From: Ceraceosorus guamensis
Lineage: Eukaryota; Basidiomycota; Exobasidiomycetes; Ceraceosorales; Ceraceosoraceae
DNA length: 64,000 nucleotides
NCBI RefSeq assembly: GCF_003144195.1
Contig: NW_020290060.1
Coordinates: 32,662 to 96,661 of the forward strand
Direction of reading: 5' to 3'
The translations under genes were made by a program, and so were the position numbers. The notes beneath the pieces are model-generated. The model saw nothing but the letters and a program-made list of their open reading frames with translations. It had not been told where the DNA came from and did no database searches. This document shows, in pieces, positions 1 to 11,609 of this stretch. Within the stretch, counting starts at the first letter, position 1. Each line of letters opens with the position of its first letter.

Positions 1-2723
1 ACCACCCTGACCCATGGGCTGCTTCGATCCTCGCGGAGCCTGTGATGTCTCTTGAGAGCGCTCCTGCTGCTGATTGGGGTTGATCTGAGATAGAGCTAGG
101 CCTGATCCAAGGGGACGATGGCGCAAATCTGCTGCTGAGGCGTGCGGGCGACCTTTCAGCTGCCCAGGCGGAGGGTGGGGCGCTGCTTCGGGATGGAAGA
201 TGGAGCTCAGTAGGCCTCGCACCGGCGGAGATTCGGCAGCAAAAGCCGCATGATCGCCAGCTTTGTCTCCACCCTGTGCGCCTTGCCTCCCATCGCCTGC
301 CTCGTCAGCATGGCGCAAATCGGCCGCAGATTGAGACCGCACAGGAATCTTCTGAAACATGGCTGCTTGCCGCTGCTCTTCTTGCCGCTTCAAAGCCGCC
401 AACCGCTCCTTCCGCTCCTGGGCGCTATCCACAGTAGAGTCGGATGACCAGTCACCATCATCATCGTCTTCATCTTCTCCCACGACTGGTGCCTCAGTTG
501 CACTGATGGGCCCAAGCGCTTGTTGAACAGTCTTGTCATCTTGCGTCGCACCTCCACTGTCAGTCTTTACAGGTCTTTCATCTACCTCCCACCCGTCCTC
601 TTCGTCCGAATCATCGTCGCCCATTGTAAAGGTAACAGGCTTTCCTTTTTGCGCTTTTGGTGCTACCGCGACTACTTCGTTGGCAGAGGCTCGTGGAGCT
701 TCAGTAGTCGAGGGTGGTACTGCGCTTGTGCTTGGGGCTGCATCGCCCTTGCGATCCGCAGATGCATCTTTAGCACGCCCTTGCGCTTTTGAAGACGGCT
801 GATATGGCTTGTGTCCACTTGCTGATCGTCCATGAGCCCGGCCACGTAGCGCTGCAGAGCTGTGGTGCCCCGGCCCCCGATGAAGCGCTATTCCTGAGCG
901 GTTGCGTTGGTGGTGTGTGCCAGTAGCATGAAGCGCGTGCCGGGTGCTTGAGGTGGTGCTCTGCTTCCCGTTACTTGGTGCAGGCGAAGACGCTCTGGAG
1001 CTCTTGGCTTCATCACCATTGCCAACATCGTTGCTGCGATCTTGTACGCTCAATCCACGGTCCACGTCTGCGCGGACTGCCGCAACGGCGCGCTGCGAGT
1101 CCTCGAGAAGTGCCGGTTGACGTGGTGCAACCGGGGTTGCAGGGCTCGGTACTCGAGTGCTGCTTTCGCTCATATCCTCAAAGCCGTCCTCTGCTCTGGA
1201 CGTAGAGCCTGAAGGCGCTGCCGATCTTGCATCCGGCATGACTACGTCGTCTTCAAAGCTCGAAGGCTGAACAAAGAATTTCTTCCTCTTTTGTTCGACA
1301 GTGCTGTCTTGCTGGTCAGGCTGCTTCCCTGAACTACTTTGCACCACAGGTGCAGGATCTTTCGAGACGTTTTGGCCAGCTCCTGAATCGGCAGAGCCGC
1401 GCTCATTGGGGGCAGTTGGAAATTTGGTTCCAATTGATGTGGACTCACGAGAGCTCGTATTTCCTTGTCCAGCTACGTCTGGAAGCTCACTAGGTCTAAG
1501 CCTCGGTGACAGAGACTTGCGAAGTTCTCTGTAGGCGCGAGCCGCCGCCGTCGTCGGAGGTCGGCGTTTATGAGCAGAAGTACTAGCCGTAGACGGACCA
1601 GCTTCTGACGCCCGATCTCGCGAAGAAGAACGAGACGGCCCGATCGCTGAACCTTGATTTGGCACTGCCATGTCGGGCTTGATTGGCGGTCTTTCGTCCC
1701 TGAACGCGCCCGCACTTTCTCGCCGCTTCGACTCTGCGCCCTCATTTGCTCCAGCGTCCGCCGGCGCAGACTTGGTGCTCGCCACTGATGGCGTGGCTGT
1801 TCGCTCATAGTCGCTGGCTCGAGACTGGGTCTCCTTTCTCTGTCCTGCATCGGCGCTGAGGGCGCGACCCAAAGCAGGACGGAGTTGCGAGCTATCGGAG
1901 AAAAGTGCCCTCCCAGGGATGAGATTGCTGATCTCGTCCCGAGCCAGACCAGCAACGGCAGCCGTGAAGCTAAGAGGTCGTCGCTGACGACTGTATTGGG
2001 AGCTTTCTGTAGCAGCACAGGAAGTCTCGCTGGAGATTGAGTGACGAGAAGCTTCGATGTGATGTGGAGGCACCTCTCGAGGTTTGTCGGAGCCTGACGA
2101 CGACGGCCTTCTTGACAAGATTGGCTCCAGCGTCGTTCGGCCTCTTGTACTCAGAGGTTGCTCGCCATTCGCCAGAGGTCCGCGTACAGCAGCCCTCAAG
2201 GTGGGAAATCGTGCAGACGAAGCTCCTAAACGAGAAGCGCTGATTGTCGGTGGGGTTGCTTTAGGGGAATCGATGCTCTCTGTCTCGCTGCTCCACTCTC
2301 CTTCTTCCTCTTCATCCACCGCGGCTTCGGAGCTGCGTGACGTTGCAGCCGGACTCTTACTAGTTGATTCTGCACTTGCTCTCGGTGATGATGTTTCTGT
2401 CAGCGAGGCAATGTCTGTATGCAGTAGATCGAGAGGTTCGGGCACCAGCTGAGCTTCACGGAACCAGAGCCGCCAACTCAGGTTTTCCAGCCTGCGACCG
2501 CTTTCGAGGGATGGTGCGCACTTTGTGAACACTTCGAGCAAGTTAGATGGTTAGCAAGGGGGCAGGAGGGGATGCAGGCGCAGGCGTAGCACAGGGCGGG
2601 CATAGAAAGTCATGACTCACAGCTCCATAAACTGGCCAATTGGTGTAATGTGAGGTCGTCGAGCTTGCTGATCGAAGAGGTGGACAAGCTCAGCACTGGG
2701 GCTGGCAAAGTGTTGGACAGCAT
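1..2723 (-). CDS. GATA-like (PF08550) N-terminal domain regulator, 3' partial
   Basis: Two exons: 2621-2723 and 1-2531, the second running off the left edge with an open frame, so the C-terminus is missing. About 877 residues are visible. ATG at 2723 opens a short exon ending at a GTGAGT donor; the acceptor follows two CTAAC-type branch points. The joined start reads LWSLFTKCAPSLESGRRLEN and then LSWRLWFREAQ (residues about 33-63), the hallmark of the fungal areA GATA-like N-terminal domain. The rest is Ser/Arg/acidic disorder, with an acidic VTFTMGDDDSDEEDGWEVDE block near residue 667 and a basic/coiled RKERLAALKRQEEQR stretch, as in DUF3295-type fungal proteins. No GATA zinc finger lies in the visible part. 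Members are thought to be nutrient-signalling or transcription regulators; the role here is inferred from that domain only. Confidence 0.85.
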
Positions 2724-3110
2724 GACGTTGCTGGTGTTTGTGAGACCCTCTGTGTCTGCTACGCCGAGGAGGCGATTTTGCTACCTTTGTCGTTGATTTG
2801 ATGCCGCTGTACTAGTCATGTCGAAGTCTTGCCGGGTCGCTTCATCAAAAGAGCGATGGCTCTGCGAGCTAGACTTGAAAATAGGGAAGAATGGTGGTGG
2901 TGCAGATCTTAATGGAAGGGCAAATTGAAAGCTTGCATCTACGAAGGGTCGGGATCGAGTTGCTATCACGCAAGATGGACACCAGATACCCTCTAGCTGC
3001 CTTGCGTGCGGTGCTGAGACTTTTAAGAAGCGTGAATCAGTGCACAAATTGGCGTGTTGGGGCTGATGAAGACGCAGTGTGTGAGTAGAATCAGTCTTGA
3101 GCAGATGCCG

Positions 3111-3146
3111 AAGTGGAAGTGGAAGTGGAAGTGGAAGTGGAAGTGG
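3111..3146. repeat. Hexanucleotide repeat (AAGTGG)6
   Basis: Six perfect tandem copies of AAGTGG followed by one degenerate copy (ATGTGG). It is in noncoding sequence upstream of the GATA-like regulator. Confidence 0.95.
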
Positions 3147-3404
3147 ATGTGGATCAGTCGCCGTGAATGCGGGGCAATGCTCACCCTCGTTCGACCGCAC
3201 GACGAGTCTCAATCAAGTCGAGAGAGGGCGCCGCGACTCCTGCTGATGCGCTCGCTGCTGCATGCCCGGCAGGCTTGTGGCTGAGGATGATCTTGACCGA
3301 GAAGGGCCCTGCCGCGCTTGACTGCGCAGCTTTTTCAGACGCGCGGGGTCACCAGGAAGGAGGTGCCTGATGCTGCCTGCCTGCCTCACCGTGTAGGCTG
3401 CGTC

Positions 3405-3425
3405 GCTGCTGCTGCTGCTGCTGCT
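3405..3425. repeat. Trinucleotide repeat (GCT)7
   Basis: Seven perfect GCT units in intergenic sequence, probably a simple microsatellite. Confidence 0.95.
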
Positions 3426-4768
3426 CTTGGCCACTTCTGCTACTTTACGGTACGGTACCGGCAGATCGTCACGCAAACACACACGACTCTCATCAAGCTG
3501 CACCCTTGAGCGAGGCCATGCACAGTCAAGTACCGGTGCTGGGTACGTATACCTACAGCATGGGATCAATAAGGCAAGTCACCGCCTTGTTGAATCACAG
3601 ACCGGGTTGTCTCCTGCGGAGCGCATCTCTCGATCATCATCGCGGCACGCAAATTCACTGATTGAGTCAACATGTTTCCCTCGCTTCAGCACCTTGTGTC
3701 CGACGCCGCTGTCAGAAATATAAGCTCTGTGCGTCGCGGGAAGGGGCTCGAGCGTGAGCTTCGTGTTGCATGTGGAGCTTCGCGCTGGTCCTTCATGTTC
3801 ATATCCTATATAGCGAGTGTTACAGAAGTCACATGCCATGCACGCAATTAAGCAGCAGACTGGGACGCGGTGCGATGTTGATGTGTATTGCATGCCTATG
3901 TAGCTTTACAAGTTGTATGAGCACATGAAACACAGCTAGGTTTCGACAATCACAATTCCGGACCAGTCGTGCGTTGAGTACGTGGTTCAATCAATCACGA
4001 ATGTGAGTCAGAATGAACCCCACACCGCGTTGTTTTTTTAGCCGGAAACGGGAGCGCCCACGGCCGCCGTCTTTCACCTCCCCATGCACCCAAAATCAGC
4101 CGCCGCGTACCTCAGCAATCACGAATGCTGATGCTTCTGCTGCTGCCCAGGCCCGTCTCCCGCACTGTTTCAAACCTCTCTCGTGCGAGACGTGTGCGCG
4201 CCACGGCAGCAGGGTGCTCGGGCGCCTGATATACACGCGCATTTCATGGAGCACGAAATTTGGATCGTGCGAATAAGCGTGCGCGCGTGCGCGCGTGCCG
4301 CGCCCTATGTAACAAGCTCGATCAGCATGCAGCAGCAGGTCGTTAGTCTGCCGCGGCGCCCGGAGATCTAATCAGCAGCAGCAGCAGCAAAGCAAAGCAA
4401 ATAAGCAAGCATGCAGCCGCGCTCATCAGACTTTGCTCTTCCCCTTTCCGGGTGCTGAATCGTATCACCTCTGCGCACTCGCAACTGTCATCCGTATACC
4501 TTTGCTGTGCCTCCTGACATCCTCATGGCGTGCATGCACGGCTCATTCGTGATTGGGCTTCTCGCGCCCATCGATCCACGATTCGACTGAAAGAGGTTCG
4601 GCACACACCAACACCCACACCCACACCACTCGTCGCTCCACATCCGCTTCTTGGGCAATCGTCTCTGACCGCCCCCAGAGCAATCGCTCTACACATCGCA
4701 ACAGCTCAAGCACACCTTCCACCGACATTCCGCATTCGGTCCACAATCGCAGCTGACCTGCCATCATC

Positions 4769-5558
4769 ATGTCGACAGAAAAGGGAGACAAGAGTGAGTG
4801 AAAGGGTTTCCGAGCTCGAAATTGAACGCGACCTGAAGCCGCTTCTCACGCTTGGGCCGACGACCACTTTCAATGACTGGCATAGGCTCCGAGCCCGTGC
4901 TAGATTTCAGCCAATTCCCTGCCAAGGCCTTGCATTCTTACATCGTGCATCACGGTCTGGGAAAAGGCTATCCTCCTATCCCGGACCGTCCAGAAGCGGA
5001 AGAGGAGGAGGAGGAGGAGGAGGAGGAGGAAGAAGACGGAGAGGAAGGTGACGAAGTGGTGGGCTCAGAGGAACAGGGAGAGCTCTCGACTGGTCCCAGC
5101 ACTTCCAGAGCGGGTCGAGCATCAGTGAAGAGGAGGAGATCGCGCAGTCCTGCAGAGCATCCCAGCTCATCCAAGCGCAGCCGTTTGAGAGCAAGAAGTC
5201 CGCCTGGTCAAGCAAATGCCAAGAAGGGCTCAGGTGTCGATGCCGCGTTGGGCGCTGGCAGCGGCACGGGTGCAAATGATGAAGATGCGGAAGATATCGA
5301 GGCCCCTGCGCACTTTGCGGACTCTGATGCCGCGGCTACACATCTAGGGGCAGTGGCAGGAAGACACTTTCAATCTTTGCCAGCTCCCAAGGAGGGAGAG
5401 GTGGTGGTCAACTTCCTGTACAGGTGCAGAGTTGGAAGTGAGTTGCGAATGGCACCTGCGCCAGCTTCCGCGCATTTCCTGTCCGCTGAGGCCGCTAAAT
5501 CTCATCACGCTGTGCAATTTGGGGAGCAGACAAGACGCTCAGGGTTGCAGCAAATTGA
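4769..5558 (+). CDS. SAP30: SAP30-type Sin3-binding protein (histone deacetylase complex)
   Basis: Exons 4769-4793, 4886-5437 and 5530-5558; 201 residues. The start is the ATG of MSTEKGDK, with a GTGAGT donor eight codons later. The first half of the Sin3-binding domain is residues 10-37 (VLDFSQFPAKALHSYIVHHG) and the second half is about 158-192 (HLGAVAGRHFQSL...VVNFLYRCRV), matching the family pattern of an LxxxVxxHF helix followed by EVIxxFLY. Between them sit a run of about 14 Glu (residues 46-60) and a basic Ser/Arg region with KRRRSRSP, unlike compact animal SAP30. The last exon adds only NKTLRVAAN. The family bridges Sin3 to Rpd3-class deacetylases. The identity rests on the two half-domains; the large insert keeps it from certainty. 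Its 3' end faces the WRAP73 gene 129 bases away. Confidence 0.72.
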
Positions 5559-5687
5559 CATAGCAGCAGGTCCAAGCGATTTCGACATCTCTCTTTTCCT
5601 TCGGGTCGGCGATCTTCACATTGTATTGTACATCTTGCAAGCGATTCGGTCAGTACTACCAAGGCGTGAGCAAGACTAGGTAGACGA

Positions 5688-8058
5688 TTAGCGGCTCTCG
5701 TCTGCGATCGAGACGGAGCGCGATCCGTCTTGGCCATCAGCATCAATGGCACAGCAGAATGCGCCTGCTGTGGCGTCGGCCAAGAGTAGGTTAGCACCAT
5801 CAGGCGACCAGCGAAGCACGTGTGCTGCGAATCCGTCTTCGAGGTACAAGCGAAGGATTCGAGGAAACGTCAAGACCTGGGCGTTCGCCTTTGCGCTGAC
5901 CTCGATGAGCTCGCGCTCTGAACTCACCAATGGGAATCGGAATGGCTTCAGCATTCTGACTCTTTTCGGGGTTTCTTGACCATTGATAGATGGCGCTTGT
6001 CCCGCAGACGAGGCCAAGTGTAGCTCCTGTCGCAGCGATGGCAGAGTCTTCTCTAGTGCCCGCTGGTTGCCAGCACGCGCGAGTGACTGGGGCAGCGAGG
6101 AGAAGCATAGCCAGCAAAATTGGTGCAGAGGCGCTTTGTGGCTCCACCAGCCAGATGTAAATGGTTCCCGGCACATTCTCTGCGCGGTGAGTCGAAGACA
6201 GTGGCGGTGGGCTCAGTGCGGAAGGGAGAAAAAGCGGCAGCCTCATCCCTTACCATTGCGGGATGCGATCAAAGAGCCGTCAGGCGACCAGGATAGCCAG
6301 GAGACGCCGCTCTTTGGAAAGGGCTTGGTGTGATCGACGCGCACTGCGGGGGGCGCCACGGGCAGGGTATTTTGCTCCACTATGGCATGGCGGTCGTCAG
6401 CCTGTGACTTGTCAACAAGGAAGCTGCCTCGACGCGCTCAACATCATCCACGCACATGTGATGATGCCACGGCCTCCCGTTTCTTCAATCCACCGATGCG
6501 GCTCTCGCCACGCGATCTGGTGCGGTCGCATATCGATCAGCCCTTTGTCAATGTATGCCCAGATTTACCAGACGAGGAGATTGGCAACTCACGAGCTGTT
6601 CTGACGTGCCGTTGCTTTTGCTAGATGCGCCGTACGATTTTTTTGAGTGGTCCAGCACAAAAAGCTGCTGTCCGTCGGTCGCGTCTAGGATCCAAAGCTA
6701 GCTCGAGTGAAGAAGTGATCAGCATGGAGCATGTATCTACCTCTGAAACCCAAACACACCTTTTCGTCTGCACCTCCAACAGCAAGGTACTTGCCACTCG
6801 GTGCGAATTCCACGCAGCGTATGCCTAGCCCGCCGCCGGCAATGCTGCGATTGTCCGAAAGGTGCTCCTGCGCCTTGCGATTTCTGAGCGAAGAGCTCGG
6901 ACCCAGACTCCCCTGTTGGGTACTCGCAAGAGATGTTCCATTGTTGGCGCGAGAGCTGGTCGGATACACCGTGGTCGGCTCTTCGGCACCAGCTTCTATC
7001 GCAAAGGTTGCTCTGAGTTGTCCAGCGATCGTGTAAAGTTGAAGCTTGTACTACAAAGGCAAGGCAGCGGGAGGAGGCGTCACCATGTGAGGGCAGGACC
7101 GGTCACGTCGCAACATCTGCGGGCGCACCTCCAGCAGAGATTCCCAAACAGCGATGTGCAAACCTGTCGGCGACCACGCCAAGCCCGCGGCGTCATTGGT
7201 TGCGATGAGAAAGCTCTGCGAAGAGCACATGCAATGGTCAACAAGGGACGCATGTCAAGTCCAACGGTGAAACTGCTTACCTTCCAGAGTCTCCAACCTT
7301 GCCCATCCCCATCTGGATCGGCCAATTCCAGATGCCGTTCTCTCTTGGCATTGCCATGCGAGCCTTGGACGAAAAGCGACACAGCCTCTTTACTGTCGTG
7401 CCTTTGCAGCAGCGCGAAGATGTTGGACTGAGCGTTCGAATACGCTGTCACGCAAGGAGACATGTGTGTGTCAATATCACGGTGTCCAAGCACACCAAAC
7501 GTGAAGCATGCCCACCTCTAGCAGTCTTTGGCGAGTCGATCAGAGTAGGTGTTTCGCTTGCCAGTTGCCATGCCGTCACGCGCATCTGAGAGGAAGTGGC
7601 ACAGTGATGTAAGCGTTTTCAGAACGGGTTCGGGAACAGTCGAGACAGCGTGAAGCTCTTGCGCTCACATCGTTCTCGCTGAAGCACAGGACGGTGTGAG
7701 GTCCATCGTTGGGAGCCCACTGAGCGTGAACCAATCCTTCAGCGCCAGCCTGTAGCCTAGCGATCCATCCTTCGCCTGCATCTTCGCCGTGTCGCGCCTC
7801 CCTCTTGGGATCGAGGCTGAGCACAAAGACGGTAGCATCTTCGAGGGCCGTCACCAGCAGAAAGGCTCCGTCTCCTGACCATTGTAGGGAATGCAGCGTC
7901 AAGGGTAGGTCCCACGATCTGACGGGTGTCAAGCTTAGAGCTGAGCGTACCACCACTGTTCGCGAGGGATTTCCAACCAACGATGCGAGGAAAGTGGAGC
8001 CAGGAGAGAAACGAAGGGAGGAGGTGGATGCATGGGCATAAGATGCAGTGAAGTCCAT
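5688..8058 (-). CDS. WRAP73: WRAP73/WDR8 WD40-repeat protein
   Basis: Ten exons (from the start): 7669-8058, 7516-7585, 7281-7444, 7129-7215, 6760-7050, 6593-6664, 6456-6516, 6254-6379, 5928-6179, 5688-5836; 553 residues against 460 in human. Phases agree at every junction. The N-terminus MDFTASYAHASTSSLRFSPG matches the family's MNFSEVFK..CKFSPDG. Later blocks align in order: AEGLVHAQWAPND, AAGLAWSPTGLHIAVWES, RCVEFAPSGKYLAVGGADEK, VSWLSWSPDGSLIASRN, and the terminal IDGFAAHVLRWSPDGANLLL. Known relatives (animal WRAP73, fission yeast Wdr8) act at centrosomes or spindle poles with an Msd1/SSX2IP partner and minus-end kinesin-14. An acceptor choice at exon 6 (CAGCAG) could add one Gln. Extra length lies in linkers, such as the Ser-rich region of exon 5. 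Confidence 0.9.
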
Positions 8059-9657
8059 CTCGAAGAGGCGCAGATCTGCGCCAAGTCTTTGGTCCGTGAT
8101 GAAGGAGCTCGACTTGCGCGCACTTGATCCAGTCCTGTTGCGAAGGCCTTGCGCCGATCGGAAGCTTGAATGGCTCTTGGTCTAGCAAGTCTCTTTCTTG
8201 TCCAAGGCTCTCCTCAGCATGTCTTCCGAGCCTCGGCTTTTGAGCCCAATCGCAACATCAAACTTGTACGCGCGATGACGCTTGAACACGTAACAGTCAC
8301 GAGCGACCGGCTTCAATTCAAGATTCAGGTTACCTCGAACGAATCACTTTGTGATTTAAGAGGTCACTTCTCGAAGACGTGCGTGCAATTCTGAACAATC
8401 AGCGAAGAATCACAATGCGGCAAGGCGGTGCATGCACCCAGCATGCACGCGTCGTGTTGCTTGCGCGTCGCGCCTACACGAGTCGCCCCCGCACCACGTG
8501 ACCACGCCTGAACTTGCGTATAAGAAGCCTCGATCCACGTGATCGTTTCGATCCTCATCGGCTTCGCCATAGACGTCCTCATACCTGTCTCTGAATCCTT
8601 GGCTTGACGTGCTTGACTGCTTGCGTCCATCTCTTCCGAGCCATACGGCCGGCGGTCGAGGGTCTAAAGAGGAGCCTGGGTGAGTTAGCAATTAAGCTCT
8701 TGATGATTCCTCGTTCAGATTGAGATGGTGCTGCTTGGCTTAGCCGGCTTCCGGCCTTCGATCAAGCCGAACGCCTGTCCTACAACATCAGCAGGTGCTG
8801 CTGGGCGGCGTGTGTATACTGCAGGCAGGCAGCCAGGCGCGCGGCTTTTCTTATTCAAATACCAGCACGCGCGGGCTTCTGATGCTTGCGCGCGCATCCG
8901 GCTCCGGCAAAGCAAGATCGAATTTCATCAATTAATCTGCGAATCAAATCAAGCGGCTCGGGACAGGTCTCGCTTTGCCAGCAGTCTGAGTCCTGCGCGC
9001 GTGCACGGATGCGCGGGGGGGAGGGCCGCGCTGCTGCGATGCGGATCTTGCGCTCGCTTCCCCGCATTCGTGATTCAGCAACGGAACCGCTGCTGGCCAC
9101 GGCAGTCGTGCGTTCAATTCACGATTTCTGCATGGATGCTGACCCCTCCCTCACGCCTGAATCCGCTCGTGCAAGTCATGAGTGACTGATTGATTGTGCA
9201 CGGCTTCGGTCGCAGCTCAACGCGCCGTACAGTCTGTTGGGATAGGAAGCTTGTGGACCGGGATATGTCAGCTGAATCCGGCTGTCCGACGCAATCGTGA
9301 ATGGGAATAGACTTTTCGACCTTGTGTGGTCAAGCGAGCGGCTGTTGAACGGGTAGTGGGATCGTAATCGCTGCGCGGTTGTGTACTGTATGTATGCACA
9401 GGTGGAGGAGACCGCCTGTCTTGCACGGGCAATCTACTTTGCCGAGGCACCGGTCCGAGTTGCTCGATGAAGCGACCAAGGGGAATGCACTAGTGCCTCA
9501 TGCAGCTTTCGCGATGCAGCAGAGTCCAGCCATGATATAAAATCTGATGCGCTCAAGCTAGGCAATATCTTTCATCTCGCCACCACATCCTCTGCCATCC
9601 TCACACTTCCGAACCACGCACACACGCACCGCACACACACCACACACTTGGCCAAAC
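8059..9657. other. Intergenic, 1.6 kb, divergent promoter region
   Basis: Separates the outward-facing WRAP73 and SCP2-thiolase genes. Open frames here are short, overlap on both strands and show no family resemblance. Copies of the dispersed element lie near 9066, 9117 and 9293. A CCGAGG hexamer at 9442 is discussed among the rejected items. Confidence 0.6.
9535..9542 (+). promoter_or_regulatory. TATA-like box of the SCP2-thiolase gene
   Basis: TATAAAAT about 120 bases upstream of the thiolase ATG, followed by a C/A-rich leader typical of fungal 5' UTRs. No transcription start is shown by sequence alone. Confidence 0.5.
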
Positions 9658-11193
9658 ATGCCGTACACTCCTCACAAAGCTTACGTCGTAGGCGTCGGCC
9701 TTACCAAATTTGACAAGCCCCGCGGCGAGCGTGATTACCCCGAGCTCGGTCTGGAAGCCACGGTCAAGGTGAGTAGCGATGCTCAGCATGCCTACTCTTG
9801 CACTCGCGTGACTGTCTTCGCATTGCCAGTCACAATCGAGCTGACCCGACATCACCTCTACAGGCACTCATCGATGCCGGCATCACTTACGATGATGTCG
9901 AGACTGCCGCTGTGGGGTACTGCTGTGAGTCTAATGACGGGTCCCTTGCAGCGTCCATACTGTACGCTGATTGCGACCACTCCCTTCCTACCAGACGGTG
10001 ACTCGACTTGCGGACAGCGCGCCCTGTATCAACTTGGTATGACCGGCATTCCCATCGTCAACGTCAACAACAACTGCTCCACTGGCTCTTCTGCCTTTGT
10101 CCTTGCTGCCAACAGCATCATGGCAGGTCAAGCCGACTGCGCACTGGCACTCGGTTTCGAGAAGATGGCACCAGGCTCTCTCGGATCCGCATGGAACGAT
10201 CGAGCGCCTCCTATGGAGGGCACCATGTCTCAGCTGTTTGAAATCGAAGCCGAAAAGGAGTACAAGACGGATGACTTTGGACCTTTTGCTGCTCGCATCT
10301 TCGGAGCTGCTGGTCAAGAGTATGTGGAAAAGTACGGCGCCACTTGGGATCACATCGCTGCAATCGCTGCCAAGAACCACAAGCACAGCGTCAAGAACCC
10401 CTATGCGCAGTTTAGGGTCTCTCCGAGCCCACAAGAGGTAGCCAAGGCCCGCAAGATCACGCGCGAGGTGACATTGCCCATGTGCTCCCCCACCTCTGAT
10501 GGAGGCGCCGCTGCAATCGTCGTGAGCGAGGACTTTATCAAGAAGCACAATCTCCAAGACCGAGCAATCGAGATCGCCGGTCTGGGAGTGTCCACCGACT
10601 CTCCAAGACTCTACGAGGATCGCTCTAGAATCGAACTTGCCGGTGCCGACATGAGCCGGCGTGCGGCAACGATTGCTTACAAGCAAGCCGGTCTGACCGC
10701 CAAGGACATTCAGGTCTTGGAGCTGCACGACTGCTTTGCTCCCAACGAGCTCGTCACCTACCCTGCTTTGGGATTGTGCGCCGAGAATGAGGCTCACAAA
10801 ATTGTCGAGGCTGGCGACAACACTTTTGGTGGAAAGTGGGTCGTCAACCCTTCTGGAGGTTTGGAATCCAAGGGTCACCCGCTCGGCGCGACAGGTCTCG
10901 GCATGGTGGCCTACATGGCTTTGCAGCTGCGCGGCGAAGCGGGTGCGCTGCAGGTCGAAAACGTCAAGGCCGCATTGACGCACAACATCGGTCTCGGTGG
11001 TTCTTGCGTCGTTTCCATCCTCAAGAAGGCCTCCTTCTACAAGGATGGCGCTCACAACAAGGACCGCTTCGGATACGACTTTGCCAACGAGTGCAGGCGC
11101 ATGACCGAGGAGGAGCTCGAAAAGGTCAAGAGCAAGCACTTCTCCGATTACTTGCCCGCTTCTATCCCCGAGCCGCAGACCTCCAAGCTGTAG
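9658..11193 (+). CDS. Peroxisomal SCP2-type 3-ketoacyl-CoA thiolase (SCPx thiolase domain)
   Basis: Exons 9658-9768, 9864-9924 and 9995-11193; 456 residues. The start MPYTPHKAYVVGVGLTKFDK is the usual beginning of the SCPx thiolase family. The nucleophile Cys lies in NNNCSTGSSAF, and the catalytic His in SKGHPLGATG, followed by HNIGLGGSCVVSIL. The last residues are TSKL, a canonical type 1 peroxisome signal. In animals this thiolase is fused to a C-terminal SCP2 carrier domain; here the protein stops after the thiolase, and a separate SCP2-domain gene lies 26 kb downstream. Expected role: thiolytic cleavage of 3-oxoacyl-CoA (branched or sterol side-chain substrates in animals; fungal substrate unknown) in peroxisomal beta-oxidation. 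A 414-residue antisense open frame over it is judged a shadow. Confidence 0.93.
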   Translation: MPYTPHKAYVVGVGLTKFDKPRGERDYPELGLEATVKVSSDAQHAYSCTRVTVFALPVTIELTRHHLYRHSSMPASLTMMSRLPLWGTAVSLMTGPLQRPYCTLIATTPFLPDGDSTCGQRALYQLGMTGIPIVNVNNNCSTGSSAFVLAANSIMAGQADCALALGFEKMAPGSLGSAWNDRAPPMEGTMSQLFEIEAEKEYKTDDFGPFAARIFGAAGQEYVEKYGATWDHIAAIAAKNHKHSVKNPYAQFRVSPSPQEVAKARKITREVTLPMCSPTSDGGAAAIVVSEDFIKKHNLQDRAIEIAGLGVSTDSPRLYEDRSRIELAGADMSRRAATIAYKQAGLTAKDIQVLELHDCFAPNELVTYPALGLCAENEAHKIVEAGDNTFGGKWVVNPSGGLESKGHPLGATGLGMVAYMALQLRGEAGALQVENVKAALTHNIGLGGSCVVSILKKASFYKDGAHNKDRFGYDFANECRRMTEEELEKVKSKHFSDYLPASIPEPQTSKL

Positions 11194-11609
11194 AGCGCTG
11201 TTCACGTCATGTGCGCGCGTGAGCTCATCCATACATGTGCTGTCGTAGCCAAATGCATACCTTCACGCCTACCGGCTCGAGTCTCAGCTTGATGCATTTC
11301 AGCAGTCAGCTTTCGCTCCCTCACTGATGTCTCGGAGACTTTCAGCTTTTGAGGCGGACAATGGCATTACGTGAGCCAGAATACGATATTCAAATAGGCG
11401 GGTGAAAGAGTGACGGCTGTGTGGACGGGACAGAGCCCAAAGTTGCTTGAGCAGTAAGCAATGGTCGAGAGTGATGAGGTGACCTGCACCGACGAATCTA
11501 TTTGTATCTAGTTGGTCAACAGCGCGAAGAGGATATGAGACAACAGGTGGCGAGACCGGGAGGCATAAGTGGTAGAAAGCATGTCTATACAGACGTCGTC
11601 TTCCGGCTG
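11194..11609. other. Intergenic 3'-3' spacer
   Basis: 416 bases between the convergent SCP2-thiolase and protein kinase genes. It is expected to hold both 3' UTRs and poly(A) sites. I see no gene in it. Confidence 0.6.

Larger units (their letters stand above)
2724..4768. other. Intergenic, 2.0 kb, divergent promoter region
   Basis: Lies between the GATA-like regulator and the SAP30-type gene, both of which start outward from it. No convincing exon is seen. It contains short tandem repeats (3111-3146 and 3405-3425), an AGC-rich stretch (4373-4389), CA-rich low complexity around 4600-4630, and three copies of the dispersed TCACGAAT/ATTCGTGA element near 3993, 4117 and 4545. Confidence 0.6.

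Noticed and set aside
5688-6246. Two overlapping minus-strand open frames at the WRAP73 3' end in different frames
   Set aside because: They join through an intron (5837-5927) that gives the family's C-terminal IDGFAAHVLRWSPDG. Neither is a separate gene.
9442-9447. CCGAGG hexamer upstream of the SCP2-thiolase, like the FarA/FarB fatty-acid response core
   Set aside because: A six-base word appears by chance about once every 2 kb on two strands, and it was not found near the HMG-CoA lyase, thiolase or SCP2 genes.
9988-11232. A 414-codon open frame antisense to the SCP2-thiolase
   Set aside because: The sense strand encodes a fully conserved thiolase with correct exon junctions and SKL. The antisense product matches nothing I know and follows codon bias of the sense strand.
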